DNA of 64,000 bases from Dermanyssus gallinae. Taxonomy: Eukaryota; Arthropoda; Arachnida; Mesostigmata; Dermanyssidae. Each line of letters begins with the position of its first letter. The stretch's first letter is position 1. Both the position numbers and the translations under genes were made by a program. The stretch lies in the NCBI GenBank assembly GCA_003439945.1, contig QVRM01004868.1, positions 1 to 64,000 on the forward strand, written 5' to 3'. A model generated the notes under the pieces. The model made no database searches and was not told where the DNA came from. It worked only from the letters and a program-made list of their open reading frames with translations. Positions 22,493 through 39,781 of this stretch are shown here, one piece after another.

Positions 22493-22661
22493 CAGATTTG
22501 AACCCACGCTGATTCGGTTCGAATTAGTTTACTGTTCGCAGTTGTCATGACAACGCTCCGCTATGTAGACGGCCACAACCAGATTGATTCGAACCCACGC
22601 TGGTTCGGTTAGAATTACTTAGTACTGGCGGTTGTTATGGCAACGCTCCTCTGTGTAGAGC
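22493..22661 (-). repeat. Tandem pair of about 87 bp with a tRNA-like B-box
   Basis: CAGATT(GATTC)GAACCCACG starts both units, at 22493 and 22580. Both continue through CGGTT, then GAATTA, then a GTTGTCATGACAACGCTCC-like segment and a GTAGA end, at about 85% identity by eye. On the minus strand the second unit holds GTGGGTTCGAATC, a good pol III B-box. This could be a third tRNA-derived repeat or a decayed tRNA gene that was duplicated. No clear acceptor stem was found. Confidence 0.5.
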
Positions 22662-22827
22662 AGAGCCGTTCGTTCAAGCCGCTGTTGCTGCGGCGATTGC
22701 TGTTGCTACAAGCTGAGCTGGTGACATGAGTGTCATACGGGAAACTGCTGGGAACCATCGCGAAGACGAGCTGATAGTGACAACTAGTCGCGATGACTGG
22801 GACGGGCAGGCGATAATAACCACTGCG

Positions 22828-22982
<155 letters not shown>

Positions 22983-23237
22983 GTGTGTGCGTAGGCTTTG
23001 CGGCCGCTGGCCAACGGAAACAGCTGCGAAAAAAAGCCGCGGTCAGATGTGGTGGCGGCAGCGGTAACAGGAACAGCAGCAACTGCTGGAACAAGCTAAC
23101 GTGGATGCACAGCTCGATAACTAACTGTCTGTTTCGTTGGCGGACTACTTAGGCTACTTATTTAGGCTAGATCTATCGTGGCGTTTTGCTTGAAAACACG
23201 CGCAGCAAAACCACAGCAGCAGCATCAACGACAACAG

Positions 23238-23264
<27 letters not shown>

Positions 23265-23268
<4 letters not shown>

Positions 23269-23341
23269 GTCTACCAAAAAGTTTTTTTGTTTTTTTAATG
23301 ATTCTTTACGGACAAAACCAAAAAAAACGTTTTTGTAGCCC
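23265..23341. mobile_element. 77-bp mini-element with mariner-like ends
   Basis: The left end TTGGGTCTACCAAAAAG and the right end (reversed) GGGCTACAAAAACG are imperfect inverted repeats. They are followed on each side by T-rich or A-rich inner arms and a central AATGATTCTTTACGG. TA dinucleotides flank both ends (23263-23264 and 23342-23343), and the surrounding sequence is TA microsatellite. This is the expected structure of a tiny non-autonomous Tc1/mariner derivative. It has no coding capacity, and no full-length partner with these ends is in the window. Confidence 0.6.
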
Positions 23342-24439
23342 TATATATATATATATATATAAACAAGTACATTGGTCTAAACATATACACACATATCAAC
23401 AAACACATTTGTGTATACATATATAGCGTGAACCGACATAAAAACGCCGGAAAATGTATTTAAATATGTTGAACGTTACAATTTTAGACACAGTGTTCGC
23501 ATGCGTCAGTCGCCACTTTAGGTCAGTTCAGGACTGGCCCATTACGTCAACGACCTTACAACCGGCGCGCCATTGCCTTATTGGACTAAAATTGAGACGA
23601 TTTCTGTGTAAGAAGCTCGTCCTATCTCACAATTTGCGTGGTGTTACTGAGTGTGGCGGAGATGAGCGATCGATTAACCGATTTTTCCGTAATTAGGCCT
23701 CGAGGCCCTAACGTATCAAAAGCGAACGCTGCACTAAAGTTGTAGACGTCCCCAGCATTTCCGTACACTACGTACGTTTCGATTTTTCCGCCTTCCCTGC
23801 TACACAGCCTCTTTCGAAATGTGCTGCATTGAATCACACGGGGTGGGACTGAGTGCGACAGGACATCGAGACAGGAAAGCCCCCGGTATGGGTTCCGCCC
23901 ATACCAGGGGCGTCCCTGGAATCCTGGCCATGCCGTCCGGTCGTTTTTCGCCGTCTAGGGACAAGACCCGTAGTTCAAGCACGGACAGCTGCTGGTAATC
24001 ATGCTGACCGGAGGGCTTTGCCGATCAACGTCGATGATGCCCGCATACGCTGCCGCATGGACGCCGTTATGAATGGACGATAATGGATGATGTGTCATAT
24101 CATTTACTGATTCACCGCACGATACAAAATTGATTGTTTCACGGGATCACGGGAAAAGAAATACCGGCACTTAGTTTGCTCAACTAGTTTGATAATAGTT
24201 ATTATTATTATTATTATTATTATTTGATCAAAACATATATCTGACACTACGCTTCGAAACAACAAAGTACTACAAATGCACACATTTATGAAAACTTGCA
24301 ATATTCGTAATAGTAAGGTTATTTTGATTGTTGTATTTAGCATGGAATCGACTGCACATTTATGAATACATCACTGAAGGGATCCTAAACGTTGCCGGAG
24401 TGCAAGATGTTAGTTCATTGTAGTTCATCCACTTGTTAT
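23342..24439. other. No gene recognised
   Basis: Includes a short inverted repeat around the GGTATGGG / CCCATACC pair at about 23884-23906 and an ATT run at about 24198-24223. No frame shows a known domain. Confidence 0.4.
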
Positions 24440-24575
24440 AGTGTAGAGATTACCAAGCTTTGTGAATAATAGTTTACACAACTGTCTTGTTTGTAGTTCA
24501 CCAAGCTGCATGGCTATAGTTTACCGAGCTGTACTGTTATAGATTACCAAGCTGTATGGTTAGCGTTAACACAGC
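24440..24575 (+). repeat. Degenerate tandem repeat with ACCAAGCTGT motif
   Basis: TATAGTTTACC and AAGCTG-type blocks recur about every 30 bases (ACCAAGCTTTGT, ACCAAGCTGCAT, ACCGAGCTGTAC, ACCAAGCTGTAT). This is an old, diverged minisatellite. Confidence 0.6.
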
Positions 24576-24784
24576 TGCAAAGATCTGTTTTCGAGTAGCT
24601 CTAAGCTGAGTAAGCAATTGCAGACAAGAAAAGCGGCTTTGGGGCTTTTCGGCCTTGTTATCGTGAGTGGCGCCGTGCTAGCAGCATCGATGCTGTAGAT
24701 GAAGGGCTGCATAGGACCACTCCAGGACAAGGCAGGTTTGGAAGAGTCAAGCGCCCGCCTGAGAACAGTGTCCAGTAGGAGCGC

Positions 24785-24800
24785 GGGGGGGGGGGGGGGG
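24785..24800 (+). repeat. Homopolymer run of 16 G
   Basis: An uninterrupted G run, prone to length error and a potential quadruplex former. Confidence 0.9.
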
Positions 24801-26487
<1,687 letters not shown>

Positions 26488-26640
26488 TTTTTTCTTTTTT
26501 TAAATATGATTTCTGTTCTCCGGACAGAAAATTTATTTAAATTCAGTCATTTCAAATTGAGCTTGAATTTTCCATAATTACACATGTTATACAATTGTAA
26601 TCATTATTGTCATTTTGCAGAATAAGCTATCGGCCGTGTG

Positions 26641-26717
<77 letters not shown>

Positions 26718-26720
<3 letters not shown>

Positions 26721-27793
26721 CGCGTCTCCATGTGCGGCGTCAGATTTCTCTGTTCGTAACTAGACATGCCTCTCCCGTTCGTCGCCGTTATACAGGCGTA
26801 GTATGTGTGCTGTTACCCATAACAGTACCGATGTCAGGTACTGGCGGTATTAATTCGTCAGAAACTTGAGTGTTTGGTATGACATACGGAAGGGTGGCTG
26901 TATGAGTCGGATTCGGCTGCTGCTGCTGCAGCTGCTAGCATAGCGCTAACAGTGTGTGTGCCGAACATATGCATCATACCAGGCGTAATTAGAAGGCTCT
27001 TCTGATAGCACGAGAACGTGTTAGCCGCGTTGCCTGAGCTTATTCTACTTAATTACCCTCCAACCAGCAGCGGCGGCGGGACGCGACCAAACTCGACGCG
27101 GCCGATTCGATCACGCTGCACAGAGATACCTGAGCTAAGGCATCTACGAGTATATCTTAGTTAGCTAAGGTGGACAGTGACGGCGCTGACCAGATAGCTC
27201 TGAGCTCACGACTTGGAACTCAGTATGTGTACGATTTCATCATAACATTTCTCTAACTGTCGTAAACGTCTGTCTCTGAGCGTGAATGCAGCGCTTTGAA
27301 ATCATCTGAATAATAATAAGAAGAAAAAAAGAGAACGTAGTCATTTTTCTAAGTTAATGTTTTGTTAGATTTAATGCTGTTGACGTTTTGTTCTTATTAA
27401 TATGGCGCGGAGCGCACATTAACTGTAGATACTGCAATAAACCGATATGTTTACATTGAATCGTTACATCGTCTTTGCAGGATTTTCGTATGTTGTAACA
27501 CTATTTATTTCTTATATTGTATAATAAATTTAGGCTCGAATGCAAGCTATTATCACCATCATCATCATCATCTGTATCGTGATCCTTACAATACGACTGC
27601 GATCTACAGCACATTTATAACATTGGATAAAGTTAAGCCGTTTGCTTGGTTTGCGTTGCTTAGCTCATGAAAAATACTCTACTAAAAGTGTCTTTGTAGT
27701 AACATATAAAGAAGTTGTGTTCGGCTTGGGTCTTCGCGAACAGTCCGCACGCGGTTTATGTCTCCTTATTTCGTCTCTTTGTGGAATTTTACA

Positions 27794-27796
<3 letters not shown>
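26718..27796. other. No gene recognised
   Basis: Short frames only. A TCA run lies near 27557-27572. Confidence 0.4.
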
Positions 27797-27841
<45 letters not shown>

Positions 27842-27948
27842 TTTATAGAAATATTATATAACTTTGTTCCCTATTGTTCATATTCTCTCTGTTCGGTATT
27901 TTTTGCTCAGTTTTTCCATAATATCGTATTGCCACTAAACCACTCTTC

Positions 27949-30291
<2,343 letters not shown>

Positions 30292-30298
<7 letters not shown>

Positions 30299-30336
30299 GT
30301 TGTTTATACATATTAATATTAAAAACAACATTATAT
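30292..30336. repeat. 14-bp inverted repeat at the edge of a TA tract
   Basis: The arm at 30292-30305 (ATATAATGTTGTTT) is matched exactly in reverse at 30323-30336 around a 17-base spacer. It directly follows a TA microsatellite that starts at about 30254, so it echoes the TA-associated palindromes elsewhere. Confidence 0.65.
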
Positions 30337-30463
30337 TCCATAAAAAGTTTTTTTAATTATTAATATGATTATTATCACCCAATAACTAAATCTACTTTAG
30401 CGTCATATATGCCTGACGATATTGTTGAGCCGTTTAGTCATGTGCTCCGAGTTTGAGTTGAGA

Positions 30464-30506
<43 letters not shown>

Positions 30507-30792
30507 CTCAAGGCTAGACTGTGCCTCCGGCTTACCACCGCAGTAGGCCACGTATATGGTTGTGGAGCCGTAGTGGTTCAGATGGCCCAAAACGAGCTCA
30601 TCCGAGCAGCTAAGATAGGGCACAGCTGCAGTGTCGATAAACAGCCGTTAAAAGGAGTCAGTGGACTAAACGGATTTTGTGTTTCGTGTTTTGGCTTAGC
30701 TTTCTATATGCATATGTATGTATATATTTATATATAAATATATAACGTCGGTTGAGGCGAGCTCGCCCATGAACCATGTATGTATGCATGTA

Positions 30793-30823
<31 letters not shown>

Positions 30824-31886
30824 GTATATATATTATACATTCCATATTATACTTTATTTTGCTTGAGAATTGCTCTCACTTCGCAGGGCCACCGTATATT
30901 TTGGATGTCTTTCCATTCATTGGACAGGAGATGCAATAGGCCAACCACTAAATTCGTTCTTAGTCGTACACAATCGATGCGTCTGATTCGAACGTTGTTG
31001 TTGCTGCTGCTGCTGTAAAGCATTTCGCTCGGCTGGACCTGTCGTCTGGCGCCAGCCAATCAGACTACAAAGCCAAAGGCTTCTTTATTGGAGTCATTGC
31101 AGACCAGAATGAAACGGCATCTGCATAGAGCATCCTGGTTTATATCTCATTATGGTTATCTACCTTGGTATGGCATACTAGAAATAATGATGTTATCGGG
31201 CGCGATAGATAAAGACGAATGGTAGTTAATCACTAAGGTCATTAATCGGTCTGGAGGGCTCTTTCTACATAGCTCTCTCTAAACGTTTGTCCTTAGAAAC
31301 AAGATACGTACCATATATAATGCTCTGATACTTTAGCACGAAACCGTTTATAAGACATACACAGAATTGCCCCTAAGGACATCGGATGAACAAAGATTAC
31401 CGATGGCATAAATGAAGAAACATTGAAATTAGTGCTTATAATTGCCGCCGACTAGCGGATCTAATCGATTCGTTAGAGTCGCCGCAAGTCAGCTGTATCT
31501 GTATATCTATCCACTCATCTATACACGCAATTTATATGACGCAATTTTTCTGAAGATTTGCATATTTGGGTTAGAGTTAAATACGAAATAAATTACATAT
31601 GTATACATATACAATTACGCTGCAGCAAAGCTCAATTGCGTTGCCGCTAGCACAATTATGAGAGATGCGTGTAATGGTTGCTGGTCGTATCGCTCGCTGT
31701 CAGGACAAAGCACGGACGTTTGTAGCGGAGACACCGGAGATTTGCTCGACCATGGCCGGGGGAACGAGGTCGTTCAGCCTGGCATAAGATGCACTGCTTC
31801 GTTAGCTCCGACTAGTCTTTATCAAGGAAATTGCTATTTCATTCGTTAGAGCTGGTGACTTTGTTGTTGTTAACTAGATTGTTAGT
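30337..31886. other. No gene recognised
   Basis: TA tract at about 30468-30503; GT/TA-rich sequence at about 30778-30840. Frames are short and without family resemblance. Confidence 0.45.
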
Positions 31887-32152
31887 GGAGGCGGCGGCGT
31901 GGTCTAGGGGACTAGTCATGCCCTGGTCATGGTTGTCATCTACCGGGGAGCAGTCGCCGGTTGCGGTCGTTCCCTGTCGTTAATCGAATTTTCTTATGCA
32001 AGCGATGCTTCTTGAGAGCAGATGATAAATATATATATTTTTTTAATTATATTTATTTCACTCAGATTGAGTATAATATACAGTTCAAGACGTTTCTTCA
32101 AAATACTCTATCTTCAGAGCAGATGATAAACCATACCGCCGAGAGTCAGCGG
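31887..32152 (+). mobile_element. tRNA-derived SINE, family 2, copy 2 (split)
   Basis: The head GGAGGCGGCGGCGTGGTCTA, a segment CTAGTCATGCCCTGGTCATG and a degenerate B-box (CGGTTGCGGTCGTTCCC) are followed by the family body (ATCGAATTTTCTTATGC, then GATGCTTCTTGAGAGC, then AGATGATAAA). The body then breaks off for 86 bp and resumes after a 15-bp repeat with CCATACCGCCGAGAGTCAGC. The same body is continuous in the copy at 52.5 kb. Confidence 0.75.
32030..32115 (-). mobile_element. 86-bp insertion with 15-bp direct repeats
   Basis: AGAGCAGATGATAAA flanks this segment at 32015-32029 and 32116-32130. On the minus strand the insert carries AATAAA (32052-32057 reversed) and then an A-rich, TA-rich end, which is the layout of the 3' end of a reverse-transcribed RNA. 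It is probably a very short LINE or mRNA 3' fragment placed by target-primed reverse transcription. The source is unknown. Confidence 0.55.
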
Positions 32153-32518
32153 GAAAACCCTATATATCTCAACATTTCCGGCATTCGGTGCATGCTTTAG
32201 GATAAGTTCTAAGCCCGTAAGGGACGGATAATGGTCTAGAATAAAAAGAGCCTCCTTCAAAATTTTGTTTTTTTCTCAATTCTAGCTCGTTAGCGTTAAT
32301 AGTCCAACCACCAGTGGCAGTAGAACGGTGTGGCCAACTACTAAGGAATAGCTTTCCTGGTATCCGGTGTACAGGTTCCATTGAACGGCGTTCGATGCCG
32401 CGTGTGGGAATCTATTTCATGTGCTATTCGAACAGACGTGTATAAGCAAACGCATTTGAGAAGCGTTGACACACCTCGGTGGCGCACCTGGCTTACTCTA
32501 TCTGCTACGCCGTCACAA

Positions 32519-32552
<34 letters not shown>

Positions 32553-33435
32553 GTTCTGCTACTTTTAGTGCTAGGGACAGCTGTGCGTGATGCATTTTGT
32601 TGTGCACGATCTTGTACCCTTTGAGCTACCGTCCCAGAGCTTAAGACTGGGAACCCTCTGCGCAGAATTTGTTTTCAAGGCGAAAAATAACTGCCGCACA
32701 AAGCCGCACAAACGGGCAAAGAGGACGATTTTAGTAAGTCTCACATTATCTTGACTTTAACAAAGACAATCGGTGTGCATCAGGCAGTTTATCAGTTAAT
32801 GTATATATATATATATATATAGATTTTTTTCCAATTTGGTAATATAAACCTCATTTGCAAGACCGCCTCTAAAGGACCGTTTTTTGTTGCGAAAGTTCTA
32901 CATAATAGTGCAACGTTTCCGAAGAATGCCGAAACAAAAGTTTCACTTGGACAAATAGCGCCGCTGCTGAAGTACGCCTATACGACAATATCCGGACACA
33001 TATTTCTTCTCTGGCTCTCTGAACAAATGATTTACAGAAGATGGGTGGAAGCAAGCACACCAAGCAGAGTCCGCCCGTGGGTGGCGGAAATCGGAAATGA
33101 TCTGAGGAGTAGTCTAGTTCAGTAATGAGACCGCCAAATGAGCTACATATGTAGGTGTCCGATAAGGGCAACCAACCCAAGCAACGCAAGCTGGCAACAT
33201 AGAGCGGCAAGGGCCCTTAAAAGGAAGGTAAAAGGGCCGGTCAGATCGCCTATGGGTTTGTTGCGATGGAATTGGTTGGCCGCCGCTGCCATTCGTACGT
33301 TTTTCTGCGAGGTAGTGCTGGTGCACCTGCTGAAGCTAATGAGCAACTATAACCCAGTTGACGGCCCGAGGAGGTACAGCTGGTCGTGACGGTCATTACT
33401 AACATCATTTTGTTGTTGTTGTTGTTGTTGTTGCT
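32153..33435. other. No gene recognised
   Basis: TA tracts at about 32521-32550 and 32802-32820. Overlapping frames at 32869-33389 on both strands show no known domain. Confidence 0.45.
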
Positions 33436-33556
33436 TTCATTATTGTTCCGCTGGGGTCGCCGTTATTGTTGTTGTTGCTGACATTATTATTGCGTTGGGG
33501 CCGTTGTTGTTGTTGCTGTCATTATTATTGCGTTGGGGCCGTTGTTGTTGTTGTTG
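33436..33556 (+). repeat. Minisatellite of about 48 bp, two to three copies
   Basis: GTTGTTGCTG(A/T)CATTATT and ATTGCGTTGGGGCCGTTG modules alternate. The second and third copies are almost identical; the first has CCGCTGGGGTCGCC in place of the GGGG segment. The array is embedded in TTG repeats. Confidence 0.75.
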
Positions 33557-35703
<2,147 letters not shown>

Positions 35704-37835
35704 ACTATAATAGTAGCGAACTCGTGCCTGGGGGGTTGGGTCACAATTGTGTGGTTATTATCGCTGGCGGTAGGCGTCGAAATGGGCCGTCTTATCTCTG
35801 TGCGCGGGTCTCTCTGTTTGTCTGTACGTCTCGAAGACGTGCGGTTGCCGGTAGCGGCGGTCGGCCGGGACCATCGGATAGTTGCAGCAACGGAAGCCAT
35901 TCACTGTTTCGCTGCCACCGGCATTCGAAGACAGCTGCGTGAATAGATGCTGTAGCAGGTGTGTAGAAGTTGACCGACCTCAATTCGCTCCTAATTCTAT
36001 CCCTGTTCGCCCTCACGTCCGCCGCCAATCCCCAGTCGCCCACTCCACCCAAACAATGGCTACAGCAACGTTTTCAGCTCTTGTCTCGTCTGGTCGCGTC
36101 CCGTCCCGAGAAAAATCTGCTTCAGAAAGCAGCATTGAACATTGAGCACTGTCGTGCGACCACACCGACGCGCCGCTAGATTCAAAGGCAAGAAAGCAAT
36201 AAGTGATACATGGATGCACCACCATTCTTCGGTTCGGTTACTACTTTGGTTACCACGAGCACGATATGTTTTATCCTTATGGTGCTACTGTAGTAGCTAT
36301 TGTGCTAGTTGTTAGTGCTGTGGTTGTGTTGCAGTTATTGTTGTTGTTGTTGCTGCTGCTGTTATTGCTGCGGGTATAGTTGTCGTTCCTGTTGTTGTTA
36401 CTGTTGTTGCTACTGCTGTTGTCGTTGTCGTCGCCACCGTAAAGACTAAGCAGGGACGGAACGGCGTTAGCGTGGAAGCGCCTGGGGAGTGAAGATTAGA
36501 GCGGGACAGAAAGAGACTGGTATGGGGGGGTCGGGGGTAGTGGCGATGAAAGGGATGCGGGTAGAAGAAACGATGAAAGGAATAATTATAACAACGATGA
36601 GGATCCTGGTGGTGGGGGTGGTGGCGATGAGCAACCGCTGAAGTCGGCGGTACGGGTGACTTCGCGCCTTCGTTGTTCCACTTGTGGGTGGAAGTTGAGT
36701 CGCGTACCCCGTAGGCAGGTACATAGGTAGGTAAGCAGACGCTCGTCGACTTGCTCAATGAACTTACTACTTCGCTGTGCCAGGCAGGAAGTCACAAAAT
36801 TCGTATTGAAGAAATTGTGACACTACGCCTAATGGTTTTTGTATAAGCAGCAACCTGCCGGTTACATTAAAAATGAGCATAGCAAGAAACATAGAAGGCA
36901 TAAGAACCAGGCCGATACTGGGATAGGGATCGCGGCAGCAACTGTGGCAAAACAAATCAACCAAAACAGTCATCGACGTCAACAATTAACACTACTACCG
37001 TTAAGGTCAAAGGCACATGCACGTTTTCATTTGTCTGATTCGGTGTATGCGCCCCAAAGGAGGTAATTGCTATTAAATAACTTATCTAATAATAAATACT
37101 TCCTTTATTACGATAATTGTCATGTAGGATACAATGTGCTGATTTGCACTGTATTGAAATTTAAAAAAAAAATTGAAATAACGGTATCATTAAAAGGTTA
37201 GTTAGTTTGTAAAGCTACACACTGGTGATAACAAGCGATTATTGTATATATATGATTTTAACGATGCTGCAGATAGCTGTGTTATAGCGCCAATTAGCGC
37301 TAACAACAACAACAACAACAACATTATCTCATCATTATCGTGGACGTTGTCACATTCATCGGTATCGATACTCTATATCATCATATCCTCTCCAATCAAG
37401 CAGTACAGGCGATCGTACCGCTGCTGGAAGACGTAGAGCGGCCCTATTGAATTGCTAACGCCACTTGGTTGGTGATTACAATTAATCGACGCTACTGCTT
37501 TGCGACTACTGGGCACATGATATGACAAATGCTACCGCTGTTGGGTAACGTGGCCACGCGTCGGATCACGCGACGGGACTCATTGTGACTGACGGTCACG
37601 GTTGTCCCTTTGTCCCTCCGTCCCTCGCGATTCCAACTCCTTGATCTTATTTTGTGATCGTCGAGTCGCGATGACTCGTAGTCGATGTTCTCGTCTCAGC
37701 GCGCCTCTCGACTGTTGACAACTCTCGGTGTCTCTGACAACACACACACCATCCTGAACATAGACACGTGCATACGCATTGTTGTTACAAACAGGCGTGC
37801 ATCTATAAATGTACACGCACGGACATATATTTATA

Positions 37836-37867
<32 letters not shown>

Positions 37868-38235
37868 CGTAGTCGTTATTGCTGTCGTCATTGCTGTTTC
37901 ACAAGTCACTCCTTTCAACAACAACAACAACAACAAAAAAACGCATGTTGTTGTAACAATTGTTGCCGATCAGTCTTCTACTGATCCACAAAGCTGACGA
38001 GCGCAAAATCGGTGGCACCGGCACCAACCGACAGTGGCGAACGCAAATCTGAGAAGCAGCCGCATCATCACCGCTAAACAATACCTTAACTGCTCTTTTA
38101 TGCATCCGTCTGGCATATGATCATAATGGCATGGATTGACCGATCTATATATGCACATACGTGTATATATATATGACCTGCTATTTTATACATCTATATA
38201 ACAATGGATATGTAGCCGATCTTGGAAAAAACAAA

Positions 38236-38277
<42 letters not shown>

Positions 38278-39229
38278 TGAATGTATGCATGCCTCCAAAG
38301 TGCTTACATAGCAAAGTTATATAAATAAACATATATGTATGCATGACAAATATATGTGCACATATATGTGTGCCTTTGGTGCCTCGTGAAGTTCTGCTGG
38401 TGAAGTTGCTGCGTTGATAGCGCGGGTGCCACTGGTGGGTCAGAGACTACTCGTATGATGATGATGACAGCTGTGGTAGTGGATTCGGCTTCGTACTTGT
38501 TAGCGGTTTATATACAAAACGAACAAAAAAAAGGCCACGTTCGCTTCGACCGCTAGGCCGGTGACTACGGTGGCCACCAATTGCTCGTCTTCGGATTCGG
38601 CTGTAGCTCCACACGTGTGTTTTTCTTTCACGTGCTTTTTCTTGTTCGTGTGTTTATGTTCTGTTTTTGCCGCCACCACCATCACTAGACCTCTCCGCTG
38701 ACTGCTTCGACGACTTCGCCAGCTACCATCGACCAGATAAGCAATCCTAGGCGATACTTGTCCGCTGACGGCAATGCCGGCGGGCGGCAACGTATCTTCG
38801 GTGGGGGCTCACTTGTTTCGCTGGTGCGAGCATCACTTCACTATGAACACCATGGCGTTCGTTGGCGTCGGAAGCATTGTTCACTCGGTCGCTTGCCCGT
38901 TCGCGCATGTGTTCACAGTGTTGTTCATGTTCTCCTCTGTTAGTCACGTTCGACGAGAAGCCAACGTCAGTCAAACGACGACGCAACACTAAGAAAGAGC
39001 AAAAGAGACGCGAGGAAAGACCCGAGAAGAGATACTTTTCCAGCGAATTCATTCATTGTTCCAGCCATCCGTCTAGCTTTATCTGTGACTCATCGGCAAC
39101 ATCGAGACACGCCGCGGACCACATATGTATATAGATGTTTAGCCTGTGGCGTCTCCGTTCGGCTGTTGAACCTAGGAGGCCTAGTCATCCAATTTTTCAT
39201 TCATCATCCATTCATCCGTCTTATATAAG
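35704..39229. other. No gene recognised
   Basis: Short CTG/TTG-rich stretch at about 36335-36432, TA tracts at about 37837-37866 and 38240-38274, and a CAA run at about 37916-37935. No frame resembles a known protein. Confidence 0.45.
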
Positions 39230-39273
39230 AAAATATATATATGAATATATGTATGTATATATATATATATATG

Positions 39274-39346
<73 letters not shown>

Positions 39347-39371
39347 TATATATGTATGTATATATATATAG
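39230..39371. repeat. (TA)n microsatellite, about 140 bp
   Basis: Alternating TA with TGTA-type interruptions at both edges. Another tract lies at about 39433-39457 and another at about 39750-39779. Confidence 0.95.
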
Positions 39372-39747
39372 AAAATATTGTGATGATTTATTAATCATTT
39401 GCAATACGTTTGCACACTCGGCAGTGCTCGCCTATATATATATATATATATATATATGAAGCGTTGCGTTCAGCCTCGAAAAATAGCACAGTGTGCGATA
39501 ACACCCGCCACGGCACAAATGAGTCCCTGTTTAGAATATCGGCGGCTTTTATCGCTAAGTCTAAGTCCAATTGTGCCTAAAAAACAGTACTAACTAGCTG
39601 TCTTTGTGTTAGTGGTGAAAGTGATAAATTAAATAATTTAAAAGGTAAACAAGATGGTCAGTTTTTCGATCAGCTATTGTTGTTTTTTTAATCAATATTA
39701 GCGTTTGCATTCGTCTTAGTTTTATTAATATATTATTTTTATTCTGC

Positions 39748-39781
<34 letters not shown>

